Source: Nymphaea colorata (lineage: Eukaryota > Streptophyta > Magnoliopsida > Nymphaeales > Nymphaeaceae). Taken from it: a DNA stretch of 64,000 bases. Positions 11,313 to 24,750 of this stretch are shown piece by piece; the stretch's first letter is position 1, and each line of letters begins with the position of its first letter. The notes beneath the pieces are model-generated. The model searched no databases. It was not told the origin of the DNA and saw nothing but the letters and a program-made list of their open reading frames with translations. The position numbers and the translations under genes were made by a program. The stretch covers positions 17,024,464 to 17,088,463 of the forward strand of contig NC_045143.1 of assembly GCF_008831285.2 (NCBI RefSeq), written 5' to 3'.

Positions 11313-13723
11313 TAAAAAAATTTAACAATATCCGAACGCCTTAGTTAGGTGGGGAATTTATTAGCTGAAAAGCTTATAAAAAATTCATTTCACCTGATTC
11401 GAATATCGGCATACGAAAGTCGACAGGAGCCAGAAAGAGCGTAGAGGAATTATGATATGGAATGATGGGAATCATCGTTGTCCTGACAGGGGGACGCAGG
11501 ATTTTTCAGACCCGACTCTCCATGTAGCAATTTTAATCCGTGCTCTATCCTTTTCCAACCACGTCTTTTAAAAATTGAGGGAATAACTTTAGGAAGAAAA
11601 ACTGCATCATTTTCTACTACTTTCTTTGGCAGATTCGAAGACAGACCAACTTTTTTTTTTTTTTTTTTTGGGGTTTCCATTTTTGCTTGAAGAGCATCAA
11701 AGGAGGGGAGGTCAGGCAGATCTTTCACGAGATGTGACGATTCGAATCGATCGTAGGTGTTAGGCCAGAGAGTCCCAGCCTACACGAAAATGAGCTAGCT
11801 CTCAAGGCCTACGCATGGTTCCAAATAGTGTAGGCCTGCTGGCCGGCCTTAGCTGGTTGAGCTGCTAGAAAACAAGACAAGGGAATGAGTCCATCTCTAC
11901 TAGCTGGGATCTATTTAGGTTGGATTCAGCGTGGAGCTAAGGTTTATAGGCCGAATCAGAATTAGATTAAGTAGACTTGAATGACCAAAAAGTTGGATGG
12001 CCATGAATAGAAACTGCCGAATCTTACATGTTTCCTGAATAAACCTATCCATTTGAAAAACATATTAGATGGATTGGTTCTCTGCTGGTCTTGATGGTAT
12101 AAAAATTAGCTAACCTAAACTACATTTACATGTCAACTTACTGCAGGCTAAGTCCCAATTCATGATTGATAACAGCTTTGATGGATCTTCGTATGATCAT
12201 TCTGTCTTTGTATTGAAAGATACAAGGTTAGATCTGCTGCATGCACACGGATGTTGGTAGTCAATAACATGAACAGTCATATATGTTTGAAACGTAAGAT
12301 CTTTTCCATATGCGCAGAAATAAAGTGGCTTCTAAACCAATTTGGCTAAAAAAATAAAAGAAGAAGGGCGTGCTTAAACCCTATCGTACGCGAGTGCACC
12401 ACTGTACTATTATTATTATTATATTTTTTTTGGGAAAGAGGTATTTAAAATCAAGCTTTTCTAAAAATATAATATAAGCTGGAATAATATAAAGAAGCAA
12501 TCATGCCATGCCCATCAACGCCGTATGATCGACCGAAACGGCCCAAAGTGAAAAGAAAAGTTCAAAGGTTTTGAATAGAAAGAAAAGAACTAATTGTTTA
12601 TATTGAAAGACAAAAAAATTGTGGAATAAATGAAATTTATCCATCTATAAATTTGAAAAGAATGAACACAGAAAAAGAAAATAAGCGGCGTGGGGGTAAT
12701 GCGTGTAAGAGTTGGTGAGGGAAGCCAGCAAGGCGGGGGGGCGAGTCAACCAACGAGCGCTATGATATGGACGAAAGATGATGATTTGTTTGGCTTTTTC
12801 GTGGGGATGGCGGATGTGACCGGAAGACGGAGGTGGCTGAAAGTTGGGTTGGCCACCGGTGGTCAATCCTGGGCGTGGGGCAGAAGCCGCCCCACCCACT
12901 CTTTCCATTTTTCTGATTTTTCCACGCTGCGGGGCTCCACCATGAAATAGCGACGTCAAACCCCGCCGTAGAAGAGAATCCCCCCATCTCCCTCTCTCGC
13001 TCCCACGGCTTGCTGGCGATTGGTTTCGCTTTCTTCGTCGCACTGTCGTTTGATTGAGATATGCTCTTCGGGATGACGTGAATCGTTCTTTCCATGGCAT
13101 GAATTTGCTGCGGAACAGTCACTGTTGAACGGCGAAGCATCATCCCGACCACGCGGTTCTCGAGGTCTTGGATGATCAGCGTGAGCTGGAGAGAGATCCC
13201 TTCTTAAACCGACTAGGACACGTCCCGACCCGTTCCAATTAGTTCCCATCACCAGCTCAAATTCAGCAACACCACAAAACAATTCTCTTCCTTACATTCT
13301 TTGAATTCAAAGTTGAGCATGTTTTTGTTACAGTTTATAATCTTGAAAGACAAATTACCGACATCAAAAGAGAGATGATAATGTGAACGCCTTTAAGTAT
13401 AAACTAATCATACCGCAGCTAATAAAAGCATAGCCAACATATTCTTAAAACCTTTGCACTGAAGGAGGTCAAAAAATCAATTCTTAAAAGTGCAACCTGC
13501 GGCACAATTTGGCAGGAACTGGACAGTAGCAGCTTGCCAGCAAGCAAGCAAGCAAGCCCCCTTTAAGGGAAAAGTGAAGAAAAGTAAAAAAAAAAAAAAA
13601 CATTCAACTATTAAAGAGTATATTGCCTGTTGCCCGGAAGGACATTCTTTCTGACTTTTCAAAGAGGAGAATGAAAAATTCTTCTCGTGCTCAATAATTG
13701 ATGCGTCACTAATGTGTGTGCAC

Positions 13724-13755
<32 letters not shown>

Positions 13756-16363
13756 TTTACTACTACTTTTGAATGTACAAGTTAGGCCACTGATTCTGCA
13801 TGACTAATGGGAGGCACTTGGGAGAAAAAGCAGAAGCTTTATTCAAGAACGGGAGATCGCCATGTTTCATGAAAGATTTGTTGTACCTACCACAGTGCTG
13901 GTGAACGAACAGAACTAAGCATCCCAATTTCGGCTCTCTTCGGCTCACGAGAATCGCGTTCGTGCTCTTCTCCCTGGAAAAATATGAATATTAGGTGTTT
14001 CTCTTGCTAGCAGTTTTCCTATATTTTTCTATATATAAAATGACAGAGTCGGACCAATGGAAAACACTCATTTGGGGATTTGAGACTTTTGGCTCAATGG
14101 TCTTCATAAAGAAATTTCTGGGCACTCAGCAATGTTGTCCTATCAGGGATTCCCAGTTGGCAGTCAGACTCGTTTTTGAAATCCCCAAGGCAGAAGAGAA
14201 GAAACCCATTGGTTCCTAGTGCGCCAATATCGTCCATTTTAAATTAAAAAGTTTTGAAACACAAAGGTTTTTTTTATTACTTCCGATCTGAAATCCACAG
14301 TTTCTACGGAGACACGAGGATCATAAAACCCGCATATCCTTCCCTTCAAATTATAATCACATGGTTTTTGTAATGAATGTAGCGTCAATCTCAAATTTGT
14401 AGCTCTGAAATCCGCTGCATGCTTCAACAGTTGATTTCACCTAATAATATAGATTAGAGATCTCTAAGGTCTGGACTCCGGAGCTACCAAACATAGTCTA
14501 AGTTTTTTATACTGTTGATTGAAATAAAAGTGGGTATGGGTTTAAATGGGAGGATATAGGCCAGTGTGGCTGAAATCGCTATCATATTATGCATACTATT
14601 GCTAGCTAATAAATGAGCCACATATTATCAATTCAAGGACAGACTCTTTTGGCTTATGTGAGTGGTACAATGGCTTGTCTCCCCAAGAATGTCAGTCAGA
14701 AACATTTCAAAAGTAAGCGCCCTTCTTCTCCATGTGTGGGATGATATGAATCGAGTGGAAGCTCATAAAGTACAAGCCCTTGCTGGAAAAAGTAGAAACG
14801 CCACAGTTCACAGAATTGGCATTTTCCAACTTTAATCCACATCTTACATCTTTCATGAATTTTGTCACGCTGCAAGTTGCCCCGATCATAGCGCTGCTTA
14901 ATCCAGCCCCTGCATCAACATATGTAGGTAGCATTGTAGAAAAGAACATTTATTTACACCACAGTCATAATAGATGTAAAACATGTTTCTCTTTATGGAA
15001 GCAACTTAAAACCAATTGTCAACTACAACAAGTAAAGGACATAACGCGTTGTGGTTAAGGGCCACTAATTAATGTTCATTCTATCAAAGAGCAGAGTTAC
15101 CTCGTTTGGAAAGGCCCTATGCAACTTATCAAATGGGTTAGCTTAAGATGTTCATACTGAAAGTAATTCGATTTTTTTGAAAGCAAAACACAACCAGGAC
15201 ATGAGAACTAGTTTCATGCCCAAACTGTCCATGTATATGTCCTTCAATAAAAACATGAAGCAAGAGGAATTTTGAGAAGGTGTGTTATATTAAGAAGCAA
15301 CTGAAACAGGGCACCCCTAACTTACCTCCGCCATATCTAATGCAGCAGGGACACTTTGTGAGTAACCCACAAATCTGTCTCAAAGAGTGGGCCACATCAC
15401 AACTATATTTCCATGAACCTATCTCAATCTTTGAGATGGAATCGCGTGACATACACAAAATGTCCATGCTAATGAAACATTCCTAATGGTTTTGTTTGGC
15501 ATGCCCTTCTTTTCCAAAAAGAAAGAGAGGAAAACCCAGATAGCATCATATATTATACTAATCTTGAACAAATTTTCTTCTAGCCTATTGGCAGACCAAG
15601 TGATGAAAATCGGCCTTTGTCCCAGTAGCCATGTTCTTGATTAACAAACCAAAAAACAGCCAACTGAATCGCCACCGCAGCTTGTCAACAATTCAGCAGC
15701 ACTGGTCTCAAGCCCTTCCTGAGCTCAGCTTCGACTGATGGCCTGGCTGGAGTCAGTGCGAGCAAACCCGAACAACTACCAGTCAATGGCCGGTTCACAA
15801 TGAACCAGGTTTACTCATCTGGGCATGGAGTTTAGAAATGAAGGACCCACAACTTGGTCAGGTTGGTCGGCGAAACTCATTAAGGTCGTAAGCCTACCCA
15901 AGGTCATTTGAGGTCGCCTGCACCAAGAAGACTAGTCTACAACCTGCTGGCAGCATTTGTCATGGGCAAGAATTGGTGCACATTGCCAAAGAATCTCGAT
16001 TTGAAAATTCGAAACTTTAAAAAGCCGATGAATACGTACTACTGAAAGCTTTTACTGCCCCTACTGTCATTAACATCCACTAATATACACGCATACGCAA
16101 TTAAGATGCCAACAAACAATATCTAGAAAGAGATGTCTCCCTGCTGTCATTGATCATGAAATCAAACCACATTTTTCTATTGTCTCATAACCAAAGAGAT
16201 GCTAATGACGTTTCATTTTTGCCTCCTCCTCTCCTTTCTTCAGTCTCCTCGAACTGGGACCATGGTCGACCCCAACGTTTAATATCGTAAGTAGATCCCA
16301 AAACGACCCTCCCCAAATCAGTCTTTGCCTCTTTGTGGCGCTTCCATCGACCAAGTTCTGCAC
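11313..16363. other. non-coding stretch upstream of the aspartic protease
   Basis: It includes a poly-T run of about 19 (11651-11669). A relatively GC-rich patch at about 12680-13290 has open frames on both strands, but none resembles a known protein. Two possible minus-strand exons at about 15285-15467 and 14707-14930 have good splice-site consensus but an unrecognised product (see findings). Otherwise nothing is supported as a gene. Confidence 0.45.
13723..13756. repeat. compound AT/AC microsatellite
   Basis: A run of AT units passes directly into AC units. It is non-coding. Confidence 0.9.
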
Positions 16364-16370
16364 TATAAAT
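16364..16370 (+). promoter_or_regulatory. TATA box of the aspartic protease gene
   Basis: TATAAAT lies 99 bases before the chosen start codon, followed by a pyrimidine-rich leader typical of plant transcription starts. It implies a 5'UTR of roughly 65-70 bases. Confidence 0.65.
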
Positions 16371-16462
16371 GCTTCTCTATCTCCCCTCCTCCTGCATCCC
16401 ACCAACAAAATACTGGAATCCCTCGAGAATTCCTTGTGAATTACGGGAAAAAGCAGGAAGCC

Positions 16463-18204
16463 ATGACGACTCTCTGCTCCTTCTTCCTGCTCCTCCTCCT
16501 CTTCTTCTTCTTCCCCACCTTCACGGCCTCGAAGCCAGTAGTTCTTCCCCTCCAAACCATGAAGATTTCCTCGGTAAAGCACACCACACCAACAAGCAAG
16601 CTTCTCTTCCGCTATAACTACAGCTTGGTGGTTCCCCTCAAGGTGGGCACACCTCCACAGCAAATCAACATGGTGGTCGACACCGGAAGCGAGCTGACAT
16701 GGGTTCAGTGCCAGCCCTCTCCTGAACTCAGAGGCCCAATCTTCAACCCTTCGAAATCTTCCTCCTACCATCCTCTCGCTTGCGCTTCAGACGTCTGCGC
16801 GAACAAGGCCAGAGACCTTCCTTCCCCGCCCATCTGCGACTCCAAGAAACTCTGCCACTTTGCTCAGGCCTACGCCGACGGTTCGACCAGCGAAGGCACC
16901 ATAGCCACCGAGACCGTCTCCCTCGGCGACCTCACCCTCCCCAGCCTGGTAATCGGCTGCACCACCTCGAGCTATAGCTCCACCAAGGACGATCAGACCA
17001 TGACCGGACTGATCGGCATGAACAGAGGAGCGCTCTCCTTCGTCTCGCAGGTGGGCTCGCCCCGGTTCTCTTACTGCATCTCCGACACGTCTTCTTCTGG
17101 GGTGCTGGTCATCGGCGAGTCGGACCCGGTCTGGGCGTCGGCGGCGTTGAACTATACGCCGTTTGTTGGTGTCTCGATGCCGCTGCCGTACTTTGATCGC
17201 GTGGCCTACTCTGTCCAGTTGGTGGGGGTTAGGGTGGCCGGAAAGGTGCTGCCGCTACCGAAGACGGTCTTCGTGCCGGACCACACCGGCGCGGGGCAGA
17301 CCATGGTGGACTCAGGGACCCAGTTCACGCTGCTGCTAGGTCCGGTCTACACGGCCTTGAAGAACGAGTACTTGCAGCGAACTAGGGGATTGCTGGGGGT
17401 GTACGAGGACAAGAACTATATTTTCCAGGTAACTTTCTTGACTCAAGCAAAAAAAAAAAATATTGAATCGAGAAAAATGTCGAAGGGTCCTATTCTCAAG
17501 CACGAAAATGGATTTCATTGATGTTTTCCGCGTTTCCGCTTCGAAATGTTATTTATTACGACGCATTAATAGATACTATTTTATCAAAGATTTGTTTCAT
17601 TTACTTTCTGATACGAGTATCTCCTTTTGTAATCACTTCCTATAAATGCAAATGCTCTGTTTTTTGCACGCCGACTTTAGAAGGAATACTTCGAAATGAA
17701 AAGTTATCGAAAGTTCTTCTATGAACAGAAGCAGAAAGTTTACATGCACCACCAAATGTGGAAAAACTTGTCCTTAGAAAACTTTCAATATATCTGCCTT
17801 TGCATTTCAATCTTAAGGGGCTGTCTACTAGACTGTTTGCAAACAAACACATCTTTCTTCATGCGTGCTCGCTTCTTACTTTGGGAACTGTGGATTTTCA
17901 GGGAGCACATGACCTTTGCTACAGGTGGTCCGGCCGGGTGCTGCCGGCGCTGCCGCCGGTGGTGCTCATGTTCAATGGGGCGGAGATGGCGGTGACCGGG
18001 GAGAGGCTGCTGTACAAGGTGCCGGACAGGGCAGGGGTGTACTGCTTCACGTTTGGAAACTCGGACCTGGTGCCCGTGGAGGCATACATCATAGGCCACC
18101 ACCACCAGCAAAACATGTGGGTCGAGTACGACATAGAGAGGTCGAGGCTGGGCTTTGCTCCGGCTAGGTGCGACCTGGCTCGCCAAAGGTTGGTCCGGGG
18201 CTAG
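16463..18204 (+). CDS. PCS1: PCS1-like aspartic protease (pepsin family A1), two exons
   Basis: Exon 1 is 16463-17428 and exon 2 is 17902-18204, joined in phase 0. The donor is CAG|GTAACT and the acceptor TTTTCAG|GG. The product is 422 residues. Residues 1-23 are a strongly hydrophobic Leu/Phe-rich signal peptide. The first catalytic motif DTGS begins at D73 and the second, DSGT, at D283, the two active-site aspartates of pepsin-like enzymes. The stretch GVSMPLPYFDRVAYSVQL and the C-terminal GHHHQQNMWVEYDIERSRLGFA are characteristic of plant atypical A1 proteases of the PCS1 group. In Arabidopsis PCS1 restrains cell death during gametophyte and embryo development; that role is inherited knowledge, not visible here. 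The start was chosen because a signal peptide follows it directly and a TATA box lies 99 bases upstream. An in-frame ATG at 16325 precedes the TATA box, so it is unlikely. Reading exon 1 past the donor adds about 30 unrelated residues, which supports splicing. Confidence 0.92.
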
Positions 18205-18387
18205 GGGACTAGGGCTGATGTGCTCGCTCGCAACTTTTTCTTGGACTGTCTGTTAATAGTTTTTTGAATTTGGTCTCAGAAAAAGTACATGTACAGGTCT
18301 CTCTAGCCAAAGTTGTCACTTTGTATATGAAAAATTTTACCAAGAATTGCAGGATGAAAACGACTGGTGAGGACCCTTATATATAAA

Positions 18388-18403
18388 TATATATATATAT
18401 ATA
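18388..18403. repeat. AT microsatellite
   Basis: A short run of AT units just beyond the protease 3' end, with an interrupted AT run immediately before it. Confidence 0.85.
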
Positions 18404-19032
18404 CATAGAGATTAGAGAGAGAGCATGTTTCCTTCATTTCTCCTTGAAGAAAAGTATATTCCAAAGAAGTGAACATTGAACAATGAGAAGATACTAAAAT
18501 TTATGAAGCTTTGCAATGCTCCAATTATTCTCCTATTTGTAGGAATGAATCTGCACTTACGTCGGGAACATTGAAGACATAATGTTTGAAACTTGGAATG
18601 TGGATTATATAAGATGGCGTCTTCTTTTCCCATCAGAAAGAGAAAGTAATAATAAAAGAGCCTGAATGAAAGCATTTCTGCACCAAACTTCATAGTTTTG
18701 CAGGTTTTGTACTACTAGAAAGGGACTTCCCAATGATAATTCGATTTTCAAGAAAGCCGAGTACCGAAGCATCCACTTGGTTCCATGCTTCTAGAGAGAC
18801 GTTTCGAGGTATCTGGAAGCTTTCATTAGCCAAGCCAAGCCTCTCTGCAATGCCATGAAAAGGAATATATATATATATGTGTGTATAAAACTGCCGAAGA
18901 AAGCTGGACCCACTTAGGCATTGCAAATTGGGAAGAGCGGCTCTTGGCGAAGTAGAAAGATGTGAAGGAAGTGGAGCCAGCGGCGCCTCTAATTAAGCAG
19001 ATATATACAGTCACCCCTCGACCATTAATTAA

Positions 19033-19055
19033 CATATATATATATATATATATAT
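19033..19055. repeat. AT microsatellite
   Basis: An uninterrupted AT run of about 23 bases. Confidence 0.9.
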
Positions 19056-19921
19056 GACCTGTGAGAGACGACAAGAAAATCGGGGGCCACGGCCATTTTT
19101 TCGCCGTTAACGTCTTCACGAACTCACCGCCACTCGTACTCTGGAGTCCATAAAATTAAAACTTTTTTGTTTCTTTCTCGGAACTCCGCAGCTGCTCTTC
19201 AAAACATGCAAAACGCGTAGCTTGATTTTCGCTTTAAAATTTCACAGGAAATAGCTGTGGAGAAAGACGGTACGCGAGAATAATTAATCTGTATAAACAT
19301 ATTTGCAGAAATGGTAAAAATGAACAGTTTACGACACGCTGCAAGAAAAAGGAAAAAAGCAAAAGCAAGAGTATCACAATCGAACTATATAAGGCTGCCA
19401 TTTGATGCTCATATAGATTAAAAAAAGAAAGTTTTTTTTTTATATATATTAAAACTTCACGAATACAAATGGGCACCTTTTAAAAATTAAAAATTGTATA
19501 TTTTTTAGCTGGATCCGTATCTGCTATTTGCATATGATTCAAGTGGTCCGCTCATTCTGCAGCCCGACCGATTCAATTCATACATTTTTATAACACTAAA
19601 TTTTGATTATATCAAAAACTTAAAATATCTTCAAAAAAAATTTTGATAAATATCACGGGCTGTGGTTGTAGTTGAAGTGGTGGATAAGGGATTTGTTTGA
19701 ATGAAGGCACGGAGTTCCATGGCCTTTTCCTCAAAAGAAAGGAAGAGAATTCCCACCCTATGTGCAAACCGAAGCTTCATTCTTATGAAAACAACAGTCC
19801 ACCAAATCACCACCAACCTTACTTGCTAACAATCAAATCATTCCCATACATCTTTGGATGTTCTTTGTGAAGCTCATAAGCTTTATTGAATAGAATGAGA
19901 AATATAAAACCATATATGCGT

Positions 19922-20145
19922 TAGGTTTTGGATGGCAAGTTAAAAACTTGGTTTAAAGACAAAAGATCAATTTTGAATGAAAAACTTGGTAAGAGTCAGG
20001 TTTTTCATGTCCTTTACCAAAACTGGATTTTAACAGAACCAAGTTTTCATGTCATCTGAACATTCTTATAAAATGGTATTTTGAAGCAAAGCTAAATTTT
20101 TATCTTCCAAAACTTAGGTTTTAAGTTGTGATCCAAACACCCCCC
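19922..20145. mobile_element. Tourist-like MITE (copy 2)
   Basis: The left end GGTTTTGGATGGCAAGTTAA pairs with the right end TTAAGTTGTGATCCAAACAC followed by a C run. It has the same right-end motif (ATCCAAACACCC) and internal AAAACTTGG/CCAAGTTTT tracts as the copies at 11068 and 50663. The flanking duplication is eroded, with TTA on the left only. Confidence 0.5.
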
Positions 20146-23100
20146 AAGTTTTTTTGCCGAATTTAAAAATTTAAGTGGAAGGATCACAATTATAAAATTA
20201 TAGATGGGAAATGATTGTGGAATCCCACCGACTGTGTCGGCGGGGACAAGTAGACAAGCGATGGGCTCGGGTCTCTGTCTGGGTGCGATGATCCTTTACC
20301 TTAAACTCATGCTTCCCTCGGTCGGCCCCAAATCCTGTTTAGTAATTTGGCGCACCCAACGTGGGCCCCATGCATTCCATTTAGCCACGTTTCGGAAAAC
20401 ATTTTCCCTAGCAAAAAAATTTTGCATGAAAAAATATTATTTGTTCTATATATATAAATATAAAATAGAGGACTAAATGTTTTGAACATATGCACGAAGA
20501 GTTGGCAATTTTAAAGGTAACCGGATGAACTTAATTCAGATACAGCTTGATTGGAGAACTAAACTAGCCGCTAAAAATTTCCGATCAATGATAATTACAC
20601 CACCCTTTTTTCCTTGTTTTACTTTTGGACCTGGATGAGAAATATGTCACTCATCATCAACTGCAGTGCAGCACATCTATCATTTGCAATTTAGTGAAAT
20701 AGTAGCCACGAGAATCAAATTGATGACCCACCTTTCACTAGTCGGCCAACCCAACCAAATAAATAATATAGGATCAACTTTCATATTCGTGATTGTAGAC
20801 GCTCCAACATATGGACCTATCTTCAGCTTTCTCCTCCTTCTTAGAGTTTAGACACTCATGTTTGGATATTTCATTTTTGACTTGGAGATTTCTTATCACG
20901 CGAGTGTACACATTTCAAAGCCAATCATTGCCACGGCCTCTGATTCGTAAGGCCACTTTTTTAATGAAATTGTAGGTGCAATACTGGAGGAATTCTATTC
21001 AAACATGAGATTTGAGATTTTTGAGGACCGGACGTGATATACGGACACGACGGCGAGGATCGGGCCCCTTATTTGGATAAAAGAATCTGAAATTTACTTT
21101 CTCCCATAATACAACGTCCCATTTGGTCAAGCTGCAGCCGGTGGAATCGGGCCGACCTGCTGGACCAGAAACTGGTTAATTTCTAACAAGTCTGATTAAA
21201 ATTTCTTTTTCGAAAACTATGTGTTGACTTCATTCTAATAAAACAAACCGATACCATTGTCATTTCCCAATTCCAGCATTGTCATTTGTTTTATCTTCAA
21301 CGTGATCCCAAGTTCATATTTATTACTCTCATGACCTTAATCATATTTATACATTCAAAGATGTTTAGCAGAAAAAAGCAAAGACAATTTTGCATGCACT
21401 TCTTTTCTTTTTTTTTCTTTTTTTTTTGAGAGGAAAAACATTTATAAATTATAACTAATTATGAAATTCATGTAGAGAACTGCCAAAGCAATCATTTCAA
21501 ACTGCCTATTTTCCTTTCCCTTTTAGAACATTAAAAATTTGATTTCCAAGTTATCTTACCAAAAGATTAACGAAATCCAAAAGCCAATTGTGCTGTTGAT
21601 ATTTAGGGTTCCATGTATATAATAAGGATAATGGTGCATGTAAATCGAGTAAATATGAGAACCATATAAAATGATCATAAGTTACCTGATCAACTTGTTT
21701 AATCGTTTACCGGTCTACAAAATCGTTCAAAAAAACTTTCTTCATTAGGTGCGCATCTGACGTTTTTACCTAATCAATGAAGCTCAGCCATATAAAAATG
21801 CAAGAAATCATAATATCTTCACCGCTGCTGCACAGAGAGAGGGACAGAAAAAGATTGATTGATGTAACTCTTAATACTATTCAAAATTTGGGGTTTCTGT
21901 TCTGGGCAGCATTTGTGGTGTGCCTTTCTTCGCACCTTCAACACGTTTCAGCACCCGGAACTAAAATCATGGGTCGTGAAGGAGACTGGCTCATTTGTCA
22001 AGGTGATCAATCATGTCAACATAAACATGCAGTCGTAAGTAGCCTACAAAAATTCATAATGACAAGGAGAACTGAGTACTTGATGTCTAAAAAGAGTCAA
22101 GTTGCAGAAACCATATGCAAAGTTTAGGTGCGATTAGTAACTAAACGAAATCAGTTTTTTACTCTCATTAGTTGTGATCGAGCCTTGGAATTAGTTCACA
22201 TCGACCAATGGAAGGAGTACGTGGGCAGCGCAGGAGAGTTGAACAGTGCATGGGCAGATGACTGCTTACATAACACAGTTTCTACTGCAGATGGGATGAA
22301 ACCTATAAGTACAACTTTACAATCACAGGCCAAAGAGTGACTCTCTTCTTCTATCATGCACATAAACTTTTGGTTGAGAACTAGCATCTTGACATTTTGT
22401 GGGCCATTGGTCATCCCCTCCTAAGCATACTGCGTCTCGACCCCCTTTGCTTGACCTAACCAGGAAGTTCCCATCGTCCTTGGTAACTCCACTGAACGTT
22501 TCCAATTTGAATTTCAGATCTTCCTACTTTAAAAACTCTGTATGTATTTTCTTTTGGACAAAAACCGATGAGCACCATGCCCTGTGCGTAAGAAACCCTT
22601 GAAGTTACTGCGACGACGGCAAATATGCTCGGGAGAATGGTAGAATGCAGATCCCTCAAGCTTTAAACACTAGTGGAGGCCCCATTAATGTCTCTGATTA
22701 AAATATCTTTGCAAAACTAACGTCAATACTGTGGATTAATGTTTAGATCCATAAGATATGATGGGCAGGAAGAATACTTGGAGATAATGAACATGCAGGT
22801 TTGGTGACCAAAATAAAGTTCTTGGATAGGATGGTTGAAATTTTAACAAAAGTGAAAAAAAAATGCCTGATCTTGAATTGACCCTTCTACAAAAACATAC
22901 TTGAGTTTTGAATGCATACCAAAGTTATGTTCAAGTTTGGATTTCCTCTTTGCCGTGTAATCTGTGCAGAAATCAATACTTAACCATGCTTTTGTAAATA
23001 GAAAGATCCGCCTCCATCGGAGACCAGGTCTTTCTCGTGTGGATTAGAAAGAAACTTCGGGATTCATGAAACATGAAATGTAAAAGTACACATCACATCC

Positions 23101-24717
23101 TCCCCACATGCTCCAAAGGGGTTTCATGCATACCTTTTGTGAGGCTATGAGTTTCGCAACGTTGTTAGGAAAGCAAAAGTGATGGACGCCAGCCATCTAA
23201 TCCCCCGCCCATTAGAAGTCCCTCGAGTTTTTTCTCAATCTTATATATGGGATAAAACTCGCAATGGGGGCGCTATAATAAAGGTAAAGATCACCTACTT
23301 TGCTTATAGTCTATAATGGGCTGTCCTTTAGCATTGACATTTGACAACCACAGTAATACTACTCAAGGAGCTGATAATGCGATAAACTCAAAGTCATCAA
23401 GGCAGAGGTTGCTGTGGTTGCTGTGCTAGCCCCCAGGAATATACCAAGCAAGTTCTGGCAAAACGTTCCTCTTTCGATAGAGGGGCAGTTTTTCTGTAAA
23501 AAAGTTAGACGTGGTAGTTTTCCTTTAACTAATTAACAATGAAACATGTCAAGTCCTGACAGGACCAAATTCTCTGCATCGGTCAAGGATGTCTCTTTCA
23601 TTCTTCCAACTACTGCAGTTTCTTCAAGATTACATCTTTAAACCGCGTGCTGGGGTCAACACTGCAGATTTTCCTAGCAAACTTCGTGTTTCTTTCGATT
23701 ACAGTACCATTTCCCTAGCAAACTTCTTGTTTCTTTCGATTACACTGACATTTCCCTAAATAATGTTCATGTTTTAACGGCACCAAGGTGGCAATTCTAG
23801 TACAAGTATGGAGTTGGTGATGCAAGATACCAGCATCATGAAAGCTCGGAGACACGCCATTCACCTTCATGGGTTTAATTTCTTTGTGGTCGGACAAGAA
23901 TTTGGAAACTATAATGCAAACAAGGATCAAATTATTTTCAAGTTTCAACTTGATTGATTCAATGGAGGGTCACGCAGTTGCATTGCCAACTTTTCATGGA
24001 GTGCAATCACGTATTTGGCGGATAAGCCAAGTACCAGAAACAACCTGAACCCTATGTGTTTGTGTGTGCATTGCACGCCCACTACGGATCTGCAGGAATA
24101 ATATCTGCAGCAAGTAATTTTTGCTTCGTCTAGCCCTGCATATTTCTAGCATAATTTAGCTAATTTACTGATTCGAATTCTGCCTACTGAACCAGCTTGT
24201 GTTCCATTTCTCAGAAAAGTCTTAAAAATTAAAGGCCGTTGATGTGTCATGTGGCATTTAGGCAATTAACATTGTAATATATTTGATGAACGTTCAATAA
24301 ATTTGTTTTCAGTTGCACAAGGTCCATGTTCTTGGTCTTCTGGAAATGCATACAAGCTGGGGATTCGCGTTATCCTGGGTGGTATTGGATGGAGAGCGCC
24401 CAATCAGAAGCTGCCTCCAGCACCATCTGATCTTCTCAGCTACTGACCTACGGGTGATTGATAGTGACGATCTTTATTGGGCCGGATTTATTCACCAGTG
24501 TAACTCTGTTTTGGTTTTTACTGATTCTTTTTTCGTAAGCGTTTGTGTAGACATTCCTGTTTTCTTTGGTTTTCCTTTTGTCCAATTTCGATTCTTGTTG
24601 TTATTTCTAGAGGAGGAATTGTATCCTCATTTTCTTCTCAATATCTGCGCAACATTAACGCCTGGTCATTGTTCTTCAATGAGAAAAGATTAATTTGATC
24701 TTTCGTCAAAGGCCCAA

Positions 24718-24750
<33 letters not shown>

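Larger units (their letters stand above)
18205..19921. other. 3' flank of the protease gene, non-coding
   Basis: The first 150-200 bases are the likely 3'UTR. The rest is AT-rich with two AT microsatellites (18388-18403 and 19033-19055). No gene was recognised. Confidence 0.5.

Noticed and set aside
12645-13282. Overlapping open frames of 86-151 codons in a GC-rich patch
   Set aside because: Several frames on both strands are open at once, which follows from base composition. None has a family motif or consistent start.
21777-22127. 116-codon plus-strand frame with MGREGDWLICQGDQSC
   Set aside because: It briefly resembles a RanBP2-type zinc finger (GDW..C), but the remaining cysteines and the NF motif are missing.
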